Of a stretch of DNA of 64,000 nt, positions 1 through 9,705 are shown piece by piece. The translations under genes were made by a program, and so were the position numbers. This stretch comes from JAGVSR01 sp963786675 (lineage in GTDB: Bacteria > Pseudomonadota > Alphaproteobacteria > Rhizobiales > Hyphomicrobiaceae), in assembly GCA_963786675.1 (NCBI GenBank), contig CAWAZY010000002.1:248001-312000 (forward strand), given 5' to 3'. Below the pieces are notes generated by a model, which made no database searches, was not told the DNA's origin, and saw only the letters and a program-made list of their open reading frames with translations. Position 1 is the stretch's first letter; every line of letters starts with the position of its first letter.

Positions 1-2
1 TC

Positions 3-1724
3 GATCTCAAGGCCACCGAAGTGAAAGGCGCCGGGGCGGCATCGTCAGCCGCAACGGGACAGGCGGACGCCGCACCGGGATCGGCGCCGTCCGCATCCGC
101 CGCCTCGTCGGCGAAAGCCAGTGGATCGAGCGGCGGCGCGTCCAGCGACAAAGGCAGCGCCAAGACACCACCTCCGAAGGCCCCGGCGGCCCCCTCGCGG
201 CTGGGACGTCTCGTCTCCAATATCGCGGCCGGCGTGATCGGCGGTGGCGTCGTCCTGCTGGGCGGCGAGCGGTTGCCTGACCTTCTGGGACTGCCGTCCC
301 CCAAGGCTGAACTCGAACAGACGGTTGCCAGTCTGGAAGCGCGACTGGCAGCTGCAGAATCGGCGGCCAAGACCGAAGCGCCCGACGCACTGTCGGCGGT
401 GACGGAGAAGATCACACGGCTCGAAGCCGCCGCTGCCGAGGTGGAGGCTTTAAAGTCCGCGCAGGCGCAATTGACAGAGGAAGCAAAGGCCCTGGCTGCG
501 ACGGTCGCCGGCGGCACCGAGAATGACAAGACGGCAGCGCGTCTCGCCAAACTGGAAAGCCAATTGACGACCTTGGAGAGCGCCGCATCCACCGAGGACG
601 GCGGCGGGCGCATCGCACAGTTGGCCGCGTTAACGGGGAAGATCGCCGATCTGGAAGCCGCGCTCGGCGGACAGATCGCGGCGCTACGCGAGAGCGTTCC
701 ACAGGACATTGAGCGGCGCCTTGCGGTGACGGCCGAAGCCAGTGAATCCGCCAAGTCCGGCTCCGCGCGCATCGACCGGGATCTGACGCAGGCGAAGACG
801 GAACTCGCCCGGCTTGCCCAGAAGATCGAAACGATCAAAGCCGACACCGAAAGGCTGGACAACGCCGTCACCGCCGCGCGTGAAGAAACGGGCCGCGTGG
901 CCAGCGGGCTCGGCGAAGTCCGGGGTCAGCTCGATCAACAGACGAAGATGTTTGCCAAGCCCGCCGACGTGGCTGCCGCCGTCACGCCGGTCACCGGGGC
1001 GATTTCCAAAATCGAAGGCAGCCTGGAAAGTGTCCTGAAAAAGGAAGAGGAGCGCCAGACCAGCGCGGAACGCATCGTCGTGTCTCTGGAACTCGCCAAC
1101 CTGAAACGTGCGATCGACCGCGGCCAAGGTTTCGCCGCCGAACTGGAGGCTGTCCGGTCCGCTTCGGGCGGCCGCATCGCGCTTGAACCGCTCGATGCCT
1201 ACAAGGATGGCGGCGTGCTGGCTTTGGCCGATTTGAAGTCCGCCAGCCGTCCAGCGCTCGATGCGGTCCTTGATGCTGGCAGCACACCGGAGGATGCCTC
1301 GGTCTGGGACCGTCTCGTATCGGGCGCGAAATCGGTTGTCCGCGTGCGCAAGGTGCGCCACGAAGGTGACGAGAACAGTCTCGAGGCCACGGTGGCGCGC
1401 ATCGAAGACGCCCTGAATGGCGGCCGTTTGGCCGACGTCATCGCCGAAATCGACAAATTGCCTCCAGAGTCGCGCGAACGGATCTCCGATTGGCGCGACA
1501 AGGTTGCCGCGCGCCTGAGCGTCGATCAGGCCATCGCGGCGACGGAGGCCGAACTGAAGGCAGCGCTGGTCACATCCGCGGGTGCGGCCGAACCTGCCAG
1601 CGTTCCTGCTCCTCCGCGCTGCTCCGCCTGCCGGCGGCGCGGCACCTGCTCCCCCTGCCCCGCCTGCCGGCGGCGCGGCCCTGCTCCTCCCGCTCCGCCT
1701 GCCGGCGGCGCGGCTGGCGAATAA
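3..1724 (+). CDS. Mitofilin-like inner-membrane coiled-coil protein (5' end probably outside the window)
   Basis: The open frame runs in from the left edge; a GTG at 21 is possible as a start, but the frame is open upstream, so I treat it as 5'-partial. After an Ala/Ser/Pro-rich N-terminal segment there is one hydrophobic stretch (about residues 65-90 counted from the GTG), then a long Ala/Glu/Lys-rich coiled coil (about 95-345) and a more compact C-terminal part. This architecture and the position 13 bp before hemY match the alphaproteobacterial mitofilin/Mic60-like proteins (COG4223 type), which are anchored in the inner membrane. The last ~40 residues contain a damaged proline-rich repeat read partly in the wrong frame (see repeat entry), giving an unexpected Cys/Arg-rich patch. 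Family assignment rests on architecture and neighbourhood. Confidence 0.75.
   Translation, partial: DLKATEVKGAGAASSAATGQADAAPGSAPSASAASSAKASGSSGGASSDKGSAKTPPPKAPAAPSRLGRLVSNIAAGVIGGGVVLLGGERLPDLLGLPSPKAELEQTVASLEARLAAAESAAKTEAPDALSAVTEKITRLEAAAAEVEALKSAQAQLTEEAKALAATVAGGTENDKTAARLAKLESQLTTLESAASTEDGGGRIAQLAALTGKIADLEAALGGQIAALRESVPQDIERRLAVTAEASESAKSGSARIDRDLTQAKTELARLAQKIETIKADTERLDNAVTAAREETGRVASGLGEVRGQLDQQTKMFAKPADVAAAVTPVTGAISKIEGSLESVLKKEEERQTSAERIVVSLELANLKRAIDRGQGFAAELEAVRSASGGRIALEPLDAYKDGGVLALADLKSASRPALDAVLDAGSTPEDASVWDRLVSGAKSVVRVRKVRHEGDENSLEATVARIEDALNGGRLADVIAEIDKLPPESRERISDWRDKVAARLSVDQAIAATEAELKAALVTSAGAAEPASVPAPPRCSACRRRGTCSPCPACRRRGPAPPAPPAGGAAGE
1624..1714 (+). repeat. Three copies of a 20-bp GC-rich direct repeat in the mitofilin-like C-terminus
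   Basis: The identical word CCGCCTGCCGGCGGCGCGGC starts at 1624, 1660 and 1695. The first interval is 36 bp (12 codons) and the second 35 bp. Copies 1 and 2 are therefore read in one frame (giving ACRRRG) and copy 3 in another (giving PPAGGA). An undamaged array would encode a tandem PAPPAPPAGGA-type linker. Confidence 0.9.
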
Positions 1725-1737
1725 GGGAGCCGCGAAC

Positions 1738-3432
1738 ATGGTGCGCCTCGTCGCATATCTGCTGGCCGTCCTGCTCCTCGCGACCGGGTTGTCCTGGCTG
1801 GCCGACCGGCCCGGCAACCTGCTGGTCACGTGGGAAGGCTACGAAATCGAGACGAGCGTATTCCGCGCCGTTGTCATTCTGGCGGCCCTCATCGGACTGC
1901 TGATCCTGACGTGGTCGATTGTCCGGCAAATCTGGGCCAGTCCGGCGCTGGTCAGCCACTTTCTGACCCGCCGCCGTCATCGTCGCGGCCTCGACGCCCT
2001 GTCCAGCGGCATGATCGCCATCGGCGCGGGCGACCGCTCGAGTGCCACACGCTATGCCGTCCAGGCCCGCAAGGCGCTGCCCAACGAACCGCTGACGCAT
2101 CTGTTGCGCGCTCAAGCCGCCCAGCTCTCCGGGGACCGCACGACGGCGCGGCGCATCTTCGAAGCGATGCTCGCGTCCCCCGATACGGAACAACTGGGTC
2201 TGCGTGGACTTTATCTGGAGGCCGCGCGCGAAGGCGAACCCGAGGCCGCACGTCAGTTCGCCGAACGCGCCGCCCGCCTCAATCCGCGCTTGGGCTGGCC
2301 GCTTGAGGCGCAGTTCGACCTGCAGTGCAAGGCACGCGATTGGGCCGCTGCCATCGAGACCGTCAGCCATGCGAAGAAGGCGGGCTTGATGGACAAGCCG
2401 ACCGCCGATCGCCGCCGGGCCGTGTTGCTCGCCGCACAGGCGCAGGATCTGGAAGAGAGCGAGGCGGACAAAGCGCTCGCGCTGGCGTCGGAAGCCCATG
2501 GCCTGGCACCCGATCTCATCGCGGCGGCGGCTGTCGCCGGCCGAATTCTTGCCGCGCGCGGCCAAACGGCCAAGGCTGCAAAGATTATCCAGAAGACGTG
2601 GGTCAAGGCCCCCCATCCCGAATTGGCGGCCGCCTATGCCTACGCCCGCATCGGCGACAGCCCGCGGGACCGCCTGGATCGAATCAAGCAGCTGGCCCAG
2701 TCCAAGCCCCATGACGTCGAAAGCGCGATGGCCGTTGCCACCGCCGCGATCGAAGCGCGCGCCTTCGACGTTGCCCGTCATGCGCTACAGCCGTTCCTGG
2801 ATGAGCGCATGACCCGGCGCATGGCCCGCCTGATGGCCCGGATCGAAGGCGAGGAACACGGCGACGCGGGACGCGTTCGCGCGTGGCTGGCCAAGGCGGC
2901 AACCGCTGGCAACGATCCGGCGTGGACAGCCGACGGCGTCATTCTCGACGCGTGGTCGCCAATCTCGCCGGTCACCGGCAAGCTCGATACTGTCGTTTGG
3001 CGCAGCCCTGTGACCGGCGCCACGGCTGGTGGCGCAACACTTGAGTCCGAAATCGACAGCTGGCTCGGCATCGAAGCAGCCCCGTCCGAAGCCGCCCCCG
3101 CACCCGAGGCCCAGACCATCGACGTCATCCCGACCGTCGAGGTCACGTCCGATGCGTTGGCCGACGGCGCGACGATTCCGGAACCGGCCTCCGCGCCGGA
3201 TGCGGTCGCTGAGCCCGAGACCGAGGCGCCGCCACCGCCAGCGCGCAAAAAGGGCCCTTCGGCCCGGGCCAGCGCGCGATCCGGCCGCGCCGCCGCCCAA
3301 AGCACAAGCCCCGAAGCGGCGGGCACGCCGAGCCCCATTACCGATCCCCCGCATGCTCCGGATGATCCAGGCGCCGAGGGGGAAGATCTCGTGCCGGAGA
3401 TCCGCACGTCGCGCACCGCACCGACAGCTTAA
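1738..3432 (+). CDS. hemY: HemY-like protein (TPR-containing inner-membrane protein)
   Basis: The 564-residue product starts with two transmembrane segments (about residues 4-20 and 41-63) flanking the HemY_N signature with the W-E-G-Y-E-I-E-T motif near residue 30. Next comes a helical TPR-type region (about 90-420) and a disordered Pro/Ala-rich tail of about 100 residues. HemY proteins sit next to heme-biosynthesis genes; the exact biochemical role of this alphaproteobacterial form is unclear and it should not be confused with protoporphyrinogen oxidase HemY of Gram-positive bacteria. I chose the ATG at 1738, 13 bp after the upstream stop, because the transmembrane N-terminus follows it directly; the longer open frame upstream overlaps the repeat and is unlikely to be translated. 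It probably forms one operon with the mitofilin-like gene. Confidence 0.85.
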   Translation: MVRLVAYLLAVLLLATGLSWLADRPGNLLVTWEGYEIETSVFRAVVILAALIGLLILTWSIVRQIWASPALVSHFLTRRRHRRGLDALSSGMIAIGAGDRSSATRYAVQARKALPNEPLTHLLRAQAAQLSGDRTTARRIFEAMLASPDTEQLGLRGLYLEAAREGEPEAARQFAERAARLNPRLGWPLEAQFDLQCKARDWAAAIETVSHAKKAGLMDKPTADRRRAVLLAAQAQDLEESEADKALALASEAHGLAPDLIAAAAVAGRILAARGQTAKAAKIIQKTWVKAPHPELAAAYAYARIGDSPRDRLDRIKQLAQSKPHDVESAMAVATAAIEARAFDVARHALQPFLDERMTRRMARLMARIEGEEHGDAGRVRAWLAKAATAGNDPAWTADGVILDAWSPISPVTGKLDTVVWRSPVTGATAGGATLESEIDSWLGIEAAPSEAAPAPEAQTIDVIPTVEVTSDALADGATIPEPASAPDAVAEPETEAPPPPARKKGPSARASARSGRAAAQSTSPEAAGTPSPITDPPHAPDDPGAEGEDLVPEIRTSRTAPTA

Positions 3433-3522
3433 TGGCGGCAGCCTGACGGCGGCGCGGGTGCATCTTTTTCGCGGGCCGGGTGGTTTGAACCGCCGGTCGC
3501 AGACGCAGGGGCTAGGCGTGTC

Positions 3523-4401
3523 ATGCTGACATCGCTCGCAGACCGCTGGATTGGCCGGAATGCCGCGCCCGATCCCGCCGCACTGGCGGAGGCGGCGCAA
3601 CGAACCTCGGCCATTGTCATCACCGGAGGCGGTTCGGGCATCGGTCTGGCGCTTGCCCGGCAGTTGGCCAGCGGCACCCAGACGCTTGTGCTCGTGGGGC
3701 GCACGGAAGCCCGTCTGCAATCCGCCGCCCACGACATCAATCACGCGACAGGCGCCCGCGTGCTGCCGCTGACACTCGATATTGCCAAGCCCGATGCGGC
3801 GCATGTCCTCTTGCGCTGGCTCGACCTGGAGGGGCTCACTTGCGACATGCTGGTGAACAACGCAGGCGTGGGACTTGCCGGGCCCTTCACAGCCCAATCT
3901 CCCGATGATCTCGAAGCTCTGGTGGCGACCAATGTCGCCGGTCTCACGCGGCTGACGCGTGCGGTGCTGCCCGGCATGCTGGCGCGCGGACGCGGCGGTG
4001 TGCTGACCATCGGGTCTCTCGGTGGCGCCGCTCCCGGTCCGTGGCAGGCCGCATATTATGCCAGCAAGGCCTATGCGACCTCGCTCTGCGAGGCGCTCGC
4101 CCACGAGATCAGCGGCCGGGGCGTGCGGATGACCGTCGTGCTTCCAGGCCCTGTTGAGACGCGGTTTCACGCGGATATGGGGGCCGAGACGGCGCTGTAC
4201 CGCCGGATCGTGCTCGCCGGTTCGCCCGACCGGATCGCGCGCCTGGCCCTGCGCGGGTATCGGCTGGGACGGCGCGTCGTGGCACCGGGGCTGATCCCCA
4301 CGTTCACGGCCTATGCGCTGCGCGTCCTGCCGCACACGCTGACGGTTCCTCTGATCGGCTGGCTGCTGCGGGTTCGCGGGCCCGGACGCGGGCGCCACTG
4401 A
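3523..4401 (+). CDS. Short-chain dehydrogenase/reductase (SDR family)
   Basis: A 292-residue classical SDR. The Rossmann glycine motif TGGGSGIG lies near residue 31, the N-N-A-G motif near 110, and the catalytic pair Y-Y-A-S-K with a preceding serine (T-I-G-S-L) near residues 162-186. These proteins use NAD(P)(H) to oxidise or reduce alcohols and ketones; the C-terminal ~40 residues are hydrophobic and basic, which suggests membrane association and perhaps a lipid substrate, but the substrate cannot be read from the sequence. It lies 90 bp after hemY and is followed by a strong terminator. Confidence 0.85.
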   Translation: MLTSLADRWIGRNAAPDPAALAEAAQRTSAIVITGGGSGIGLALARQLASGTQTLVLVGRTEARLQSAAHDINHATGARVLPLTLDIAKPDAAHVLLRWLDLEGLTCDMLVNNAGVGLAGPFTAQSPDDLEALVATNVAGLTRLTRAVLPGMLARGRGGVLTIGSLGGAAPGPWQAAYYASKAYATSLCEALAHEISGRGVRMTVVLPGPVETRFHADMGAETALYRRIVLAGSPDRIARLALRGYRLGRRVVAPGLIPTFTAYALRVLPHTLTVPLIGWLLRVRGPGRGRH

Positions 4402-4515
4402 GGGGTTCGCAAAACCTTAAAATTCTGCGTGCCGAAATCTTTGCAGGTTCGAAACCAATTCGCGCTTCAATGCGCCCAAGCGCCGGTCTTTTGTTCTGCG
4501 TGTCCGGTCGCCGTC

Positions 4516-4567
4516 ATGGCGGCGTAAGGTCCACCTCGTGGGTCCTTGCGCCGCCATTCTGCTTTTT
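4516..4567 (+). terminator. Rho-independent terminator after the SDR gene
   Basis: The arms ATGGCGGCG (4516-4524) and CGCCGCCAT (4549-4557) pair perfectly, with further imperfect pairing inside (AAGG/CCTT, CCAC/GTGG). A T5 tract follows at 4563-4567. It lies between convergent genes and has the right polarity to stop plus-strand transcription. Confidence 0.75.
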
Positions 4568-4586
4568 GGGATGCCCCAGACCAGAC

Positions 4587-6032
4587 CTAGCGCGTCTCTT
4601 CCGGCGCGCGATGATAAACATCGTCGGTGCGCACGATGTCATCCTCGCCGAGATATGTGCCGATTTGCACCTCAATGAGCTCAAGCGGAACCTTGCCCGG
4701 GTTCTCAAGGCGATGCCACTGGGTGGCGAAAATATAGACGCTCTCGTTCTCGCGCACGAGGCGTTCGATGTCGCCGATCACGACCTTTGCCGTGCCCTGG
4801 ACCACGATCCAATGCTCCGAGCGGTGGTGGTGCATTTGCATGGAGAGCTTGCCGCCGGGCTTCACGTGCAGAAGCTTCACCTGAAAGCGCGTGCCTATAT
4901 TCAGCGTCTCGAAGAAACCCCACGGACGGTAATTGCGCAGATGCTGCTCTTGTTCCTTGCGATTGGAGCGCTTCAATGACGCAACGATCTTGGTCACATC
5001 CTGCGACCGGCTCTTGTCCGCGACCAGCAACGCATCCGGCGTATCGACGATGACCAGATCCTTGACGCCGATCGTGGCAACCAGACTGCGCTCGCTGTGA
5101 ACGTAGCAGCCCGTCGTGTCCTCCAGCAGGGTCTCGCCGTGGGCGTAATTGGCGTTCGCGTCATGCGGGGCGATGTCCCAGAGCGACGACCACGATCCGA
5201 CATCGTTCCAACCGACATCGATGGGCAGCATCGCCGCCATGTCGGTCTTTTCCATCACGGCGTAATCGACGGAAATATTGGGTGCCTCGGCGAACGCCTT
5301 GCTGTCGAGCCGCAGGAACCCCAGATCTTCCTCGGCGCGGGCGAGCGCCGCGCGGGCTGCTTCCAGGATGCGCGGATCGAGCCGGGCGACCTCGTCGAGG
5401 AACGTGCGCGCGTTGAGCACGAAGATGCCGCTGTTCCAGAAATAGCCGCCGCTTTTCAAATACGACTTGGCGGTCGCCTCGTCCGGCTTTTCACAGAACG
5501 CTTCGACCTTGAAGGCCCCGCCCTTGAAACCCTCAAGCGAGTCCCCCTGCTGAATATAGCCGTATCCCGTATGCGGGCTGTCGGGTTGAATCCCGAACAG
5601 GACAAGACGGCCCGTCGCGGCAACCGTCGCGGCCCGGCGCACAGCCTCGACAAAACCCGCTTCGTTGCGGACCGCATGATCGGACGGCATGACAACGAGA
5701 ACGGCGTTGGGATGTTCGCGCGCGGCGGCAAGGGCCGCCACCGTGATGGCGGCCGCGGTGTTGCGCGCGACCGGTTCGAGGATGATCGCCTTGGGCGTAA
5801 TACCGGCCCGGTCCAGTTCTTCCTGAACCAGGAAGCGGTGATTGTTGTTGCACAGGAGAATGGGGGCCGCGAACCCGGCATCCGCCTTCAGGCGTCCCAG
5901 CGTTGCGCCCAGGAGAGTCGACCCGCGACCATTGAAAAAGTTGATGAACTGCTTGGGGTACATGGACCGCGACAGCGGCCACAGGCGCGTACCCGAGCCA
6001 CCCGACAAGACCACGGGATAAATGGAGGTCAT
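4587..6032 (-). CDS. manC: Mannose-1-phosphate guanylyltransferase / mannose-6-phosphate isomerase (bifunctional)
   Basis: Type II bifunctional enzyme making GDP-mannose, a precursor for mannose- or deoxyhexose-containing polysaccharides. The nucleotidyltransferase signature GGSGTRLWPLSR is at residues 11-22, with the F-C-E-K-P substrate loop further on. The C-terminal type II isomerase cupin has the metal-ligand cluster H-H-H-R-S-E-H near residues 400-407. I start at the ATG at 6032 (481 residues, normal for the family) because a purine-rich AAAGGACG site lies just upstream and the next in-frame start adds only a nonconserved 17-residue leader. It marks the left edge of the polysaccharide locus and faces the upstream SDR gene. 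Confidence 0.93.
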   Translation of the reverse strand: MTSIYPVVLSGGSGTRLWPLSRSMYPKQFINFFNGRGSTLLGATLGRLKADAGFAAPILLCNNNHRFLVQEELDRAGITPKAIILEPVARNTAAAITVAALAAAREHPNAVLVVMPSDHAVRNEAGFVEAVRRAATVAATGRLVLFGIQPDSPHTGYGYIQQGDSLEGFKGGAFKVEAFCEKPDEATAKSYLKSGGYFWNSGIFVLNARTFLDEVARLDPRILEAARAALARAEEDLGFLRLDSKAFAEAPNISVDYAVMEKTDMAAMLPIDVGWNDVGSWSSLWDIAPHDANANYAHGETLLEDTTGCYVHSERSLVATIGVKDLVIVDTPDALLVADKSRSQDVTKIVASLKRSNRKEQEQHLRNYRPWGFFETLNIGTRFQVKLLHVKPGGKLSMQMHHHRSEHWIVVQGTAKVVIGDIERLVRENESVYIFATQWHRLENPGKVPLELIEVQIGTYLGEDDIVRTDDVYHRAPEETR

Positions 6033-6259
6033 CGCACGTCCTTTGCTGAGCCCGCCCACCGTGCTCGGAACAACTGATACCAAGGCGACAGAATTGCCTC
6101 AAGGAATGGTTAACCGGTGGCAAAATCGGATGGCTGTACCCTTGTACAGGCACAGAACTTCCGACGGAATTGCGACACGCGGGCACCGTCGGTCAGATTG
6201 TGGGATACCAGACGACGGCGGCGCCGCGCATGGATCCCGGACAGCCGTTCAACAGAGCG

Positions 6260-7399
6260 ATGATGCAACACGCGCAAACCGCAGATGTGGACATGCTGGT
6301 CATCGGCGGCGGGGTCATCGGACTTGCCATCGGTGACGCCTTGGCGCGCGGTGGCCGGGACGTGCTGGTTGTGGAGCGCAACGGAGCCCTCGGCCAGGAG
6401 ACCACGGCGCGCTCCAGTGAAGTCATCCATGCCGGCATCTACTATCCGAAAGGGTCACTGAAGGCGCGTCTGTGCGTGGCGGGCCGCGATCACCTCTACA
6501 AATTCGCGGCTGAGAACGGCGTGAACATCCGCCGCACGGGCAAGCTGATCGTGGCGGCGTCACCGGCTGAGGCCGAGCGGCTTACAGCGATCGCAGCAGC
6601 GGGGGCCGCGAATGGCGTCGACGACCTCCGGCTCTTGACCATGACCGAGGCCAAGGCCCTCGAACCTGAGGTGTCGTGCGTCGCCGCGCTGCTCTCGCCC
6701 TCGACCGGCATTGTCGACAGTCATGGTCTGATGGTGGCGCTTGAAGGTCACCTGACGACGCACGGCGGTCGCGTGGTTCTGGCAACCAGCGTGACCGGCG
6801 TATCGCGGGAGGACGAGGGCCTCTTCCGCGTCACCGTGCGGAATGCGGACACAACCTCGACCATCACCGCGCACGCGGTCGTGGCGGCCGCGGGCCTCGG
6901 CATGGCCGCTCTTGCGCCCCGGCTCCCGCGCACAGGGTCCTACGTTCCACCCGCGATGCTCATGGCCAAGGGCCATTATTTCAATTTGCGGGGACGCGCA
7001 CCGTTCCGGCATCTCATCTATCCGATCCCCACGGACGGCGGCCTTGGTGTGCATGTGACGTTGGATCTGCAGGGCCAAGCGCGGTTCGGTCCCGACGTGC
7101 AGTGGGTCGATCGGCCCGACTATGCCTTCGATGATCCGCAGGGACAGCGCCGGGCGGACTTTGCCGCGTCAATCCGAAGGTATTGGCCTGATCTCGATCC
7201 GGACAACCTGATCCCTGGCTACACCGGTATCCGGCCGAAGATTTCCGGACCTGGAAAGCCGCCGGCCGACTTCGCCATTCATGGCCCCGCCAGCCACGGC
7301 ATTCCCAATCTCGTCGCCCTCTATGGCATCGAAAGCCCAGGTCTCACCGCGTCTCTGGCAATCGGCGCCCACGTGGCGGCCATGCTGGCCCAGGCCTGA
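6260..7399 (+). CDS. FAD-dependent oxidoreductase, L-2-hydroxyglutarate oxidase (LhgO)-like
   Basis: DAO-type flavoprotein. The dinucleotide-binding motif GGGVIGLAIGDALARGG is near the N-terminus and is followed by the S-S-E-V-I-H-A-G-I-Y-Y segment typical of L-2-hydroxyglutarate dehydrogenases. The C-terminal G-Y-T-G-I-R-P-K and G-I-E-S-P-G-L-T-A-S-L motifs also fit that group. The likely reaction is oxidation of L-2-hydroxyglutarate or a related 2-hydroxy acid, with electrons passed to quinone or oxygen. The open frame extends 30 codons further upstream; I prefer the ATG at 6260 (379 residues), a few residues before the FAD motif, but 6230 is possible. It is divergent from manC and not obviously part of the polysaccharide pathway. 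Confidence 0.85.
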   Translation: MMQHAQTADVDMLVIGGGVIGLAIGDALARGGRDVLVVERNGALGQETTARSSEVIHAGIYYPKGSLKARLCVAGRDHLYKFAAENGVNIRRTGKLIVAASPAEAERLTAIAAAGAANGVDDLRLLTMTEAKALEPEVSCVAALLSPSTGIVDSHGLMVALEGHLTTHGGRVVLATSVTGVSREDEGLFRVTVRNADTTSTITAHAVVAAAGLGMAALAPRLPRTGSYVPPAMLMAKGHYFNLRGRAPFRHLIYPIPTDGGLGVHVTLDLQGQARFGPDVQWVDRPDYAFDDPQGQRRADFAASIRRYWPDLDPDNLIPGYTGIRPKISGPGKPPADFAIHGPASHGIPNLVALYGIESPGLTASLAIGAHVAAMLAQA

Positions 7400-7432
7400 G
7401 CCAGCAATCGTCGCTGCGGAACGCGCGGCGGA

Positions 7433-9418
7433 TCAGTGGATCGTGGGAGCCTCACCGGGTGCCAACTGTTCCGCACCGGGCAGGGCCGCAGGCGGCGGGG
7501 GCACATAACCTTCAACCACGCGCGTCAGAACGGCTTGGATCGCCACGGTATCCCGCTGCACCATCGCCGCTTCGAGAATATCCAGTTCACGCTGCAGATC
7601 CTGCGTGCTCAGAAACGGCTCGTTGGAGCGCATGATACGCGGATGCTCGGTGCCGCTGGTGTTGGCTCCGATCAGTAGTTCCTCGTACAGTTTCTCGCCG
7701 GGCCGCAAGCCCGTGTAGACGATCTCGATATCGCCATCCGGGTTCTTTTCATCGCGCACGTCGAGACCGGACAAGTGGATCATCAGCCGCGCCAGATCGT
7801 CGATGCGGACCGGCTCTCCCATCTCGAGCACGAAGACTTCGCCCCCCTTGGCCATGGCGCTGGCCTGAATGACGAGTTCGGCCGCCTCGGGAATGGACAT
7901 GAAGTAGCGCACGATATCCTTGTGCGTGACAGTTACGGGGCCGCCGGCCGCGATCTGCTTGCGGAAGCGTTTGACGACCGAACCGGAGCTATCGAGCACA
8001 TTGCCGAACCGCACCATGGATACGATCGTCGAGGGGTTCTCCGCGGCGAGCGCCTGCAGAACCAGCTCGGCAAGCCGCTTCGACGCGCCCATCACATTCG
8101 TGGGACGGACAGCCTTATCCGTCGAAATCAGAATAAGCCGCTCGACCTTGTGGCGGCAAGCGCACTCCGCGATCACCTTCATGCCGAGCGCATTGTTCCG
8201 GATGCCGGCGATGACGTTGCTCTCGACAATGGGAACGTGCTTGTAGGCGGCCGCGTGATAAATGGTCTTGACCGCGTAGCGCGCGATGGTCTCGCTGACG
8301 AGGACCTCGTCGAGAACGCTTCCCAGAACCCCGACGATGCGTGGCCGCTGCGCTTCGACCGGCCAGGTCGCGAGGATTTCGTGGACCCCCATCTCAATCT
8401 CGTAGAGCGCCACTTCGGAAATATCGAACAGCACGAGGTCTGTCGGGTGCTGCCGCAGAATCTGGCGAACAAGCTCCGACCCGATCGACCCGCCGGCGCC
8501 AGTCACCAGAATGGATTTGCCGCGGATCGAGCGCGCCAGGAGTTCCGCGTTCGGGGTCACCGGATCGCGGCCGAGCAAATCACCGACATCGACGGCCCGC
8601 AGATCGCTGAGACTGACGCGCCCCGCGGTCACGTCGCCATAGTCGGGAAGGACCAGAACCTTCACCGGAAGCGGTTCCAGCTGCCGCAACAGGGCGCGCC
8701 GCTCGCGGTGCTGCTGATGGGGAAGCGCCAGCAGCACCTCTTTGACGTCGTTGTGCGCGATGATCCGTTCCAGCCGCTCGGGACTGAACACCTTGACGCC
8801 AGATACGAATTGGCCGCGCATGGAACTTGACGGATCGATGAATGCGACGACGTCACGGTCGCCCACGCGACGGAGCTCACGCAGCAGACGGACACCAGGC
8901 TCTCCCGCGCCGTAGATCACGACGGATCGCGCGTCGTCCCGGATCGGCCGCATGGGTAGCGTCACGCCGGTGAACCGGAGCAATTGCCCGGCAATGTAGC
9001 GGCTGGTGGCCACGAGGGTCGCCGAGAGCAGTGCGAACGGTATGACGATGGAGCGCGGAATGCCCCACTGCCCCGAGAGGAACACCGCCGTGGACCAGAT
9101 AAGAACGGCCAGTCCGGTGCTGAGAAAAATCTGCACGGACCCGCGCATACCCATGAAGCGCGTGACGAGTCGGTAAAGCCGGAACCAGGCATACGTCGCA
9201 ACCGCCGCCACGGGGGCGAAAAGGAACAGCAGCATCTGCGGAACGTTCAGCGGCCAGAAGGGTTGGCCGTACCGGATCGACAGGACGGTCCACAGCGCAA
9301 GGCTGACAAGGCACGCGTCAACGCTCGCCAGAACGATGCGTTTGACCCGCCGGGGCGCGTCGACAAGGCCCTTGCGCAGCCACGTCAGAATACTCGCCTT
9401 TGCCGCCGTCCCGTCCAA
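7433..9418 (-). CDS. Membrane-bound nucleoside-diphosphate-sugar 4,6-dehydratase (CapD/FlaA1/WbpM family)
   Basis: A 661-residue protein with four N-terminal transmembrane helices (about residues 25-145), a CoA-binding-like linker domain (about 165-290), and a C-terminal SDR domain. In the latter T-G-A-G-G-S-I-G-S-E begins near residue 310 and the A-A-Y-K-H-V-P motif follows. The catalytic position has S-T-D-K-A with a lysine downstream (the family uses a modified Y/M-xxx-K triad; here M-G-A-S-K). Relatives such as PglF and WbpM convert UDP-GlcNAc to the 4-keto-6-deoxy sugar, first step towards bacillosamine or QuiNAc/FucNAc. Together with the DegT aminotransferase and PglC-size transferase of this locus it could supply a 4-amino-6-deoxy sugar for the first residue of the repeat unit. 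Confidence 0.9.
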   Translation of the reverse strand: MDGTAAKASILTWLRKGLVDAPRRVKRIVLASVDACLVSLALWTVLSIRYGQPFWPLNVPQMLLFLFAPVAAVATYAWFRLYRLVTRFMGMRGSVQIFLSTGLAVLIWSTAVFLSGQWGIPRSIVIPFALLSATLVATSRYIAGQLLRFTGVTLPMRPIRDDARSVVIYGAGEPGVRLLRELRRVGDRDVVAFIDPSSSMRGQFVSGVKVFSPERLERIIAHNDVKEVLLALPHQQHRERRALLRQLEPLPVKVLVLPDYGDVTAGRVSLSDLRAVDVGDLLGRDPVTPNAELLARSIRGKSILVTGAGGSIGSELVRQILRQHPTDLVLFDISEVALYEIEMGVHEILATWPVEAQRPRIVGVLGSVLDEVLVSETIARYAVKTIYHAAAYKHVPIVESNVIAGIRNNALGMKVIAECACRHKVERLILISTDKAVRPTNVMGASKRLAELVLQALAAENPSTIVSMVRFGNVLDSSGSVVKRFRKQIAAGGPVTVTHKDIVRYFMSIPEAAELVIQASAMAKGGEVFVLEMGEPVRIDDLARLMIHLSGLDVRDEKNPDGDIEIVYTGLRPGEKLYEELLIGANTSGTEHPRIMRSNEPFLSTQDLQRELDILEAAMVQRDTVAIQAVLTRVVEGYVPPPPAALPGAEQLAPGEAPTIH

Positions 9419-9705
9419 TAAAACCCCCTCGGCTCGACGGTTGCTCCGTCAGCCGGCATGATCCCGCGCTGCGCCCCTCAACGCCACGGGACAAGAAGCC
9501 CCACAGCGGTGTTCTCCTGTTCCTAGCAAATTCATAGACTTGTTGAAATGCCATTGGCGGAGTTTCCGGCGTGCCGCAGGCCGTGAAAGGTGCTGGGTGG
9601 TGGGGGGCAGGCGCTGTGGCAGCGGCGGCTGCGGACTTGGCCAGTCACCTCCGGGCGAGAACTACGGAGAACACGGCCTAGCGCCGGCAACAGCTGGGCA
9701 CTTGG

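Noticed and set aside
684..1829. 381-codon minus-strand frame opposite the mitofilin-like gene
   Set aside because: Shadow of the coding strand; low-complexity translation.
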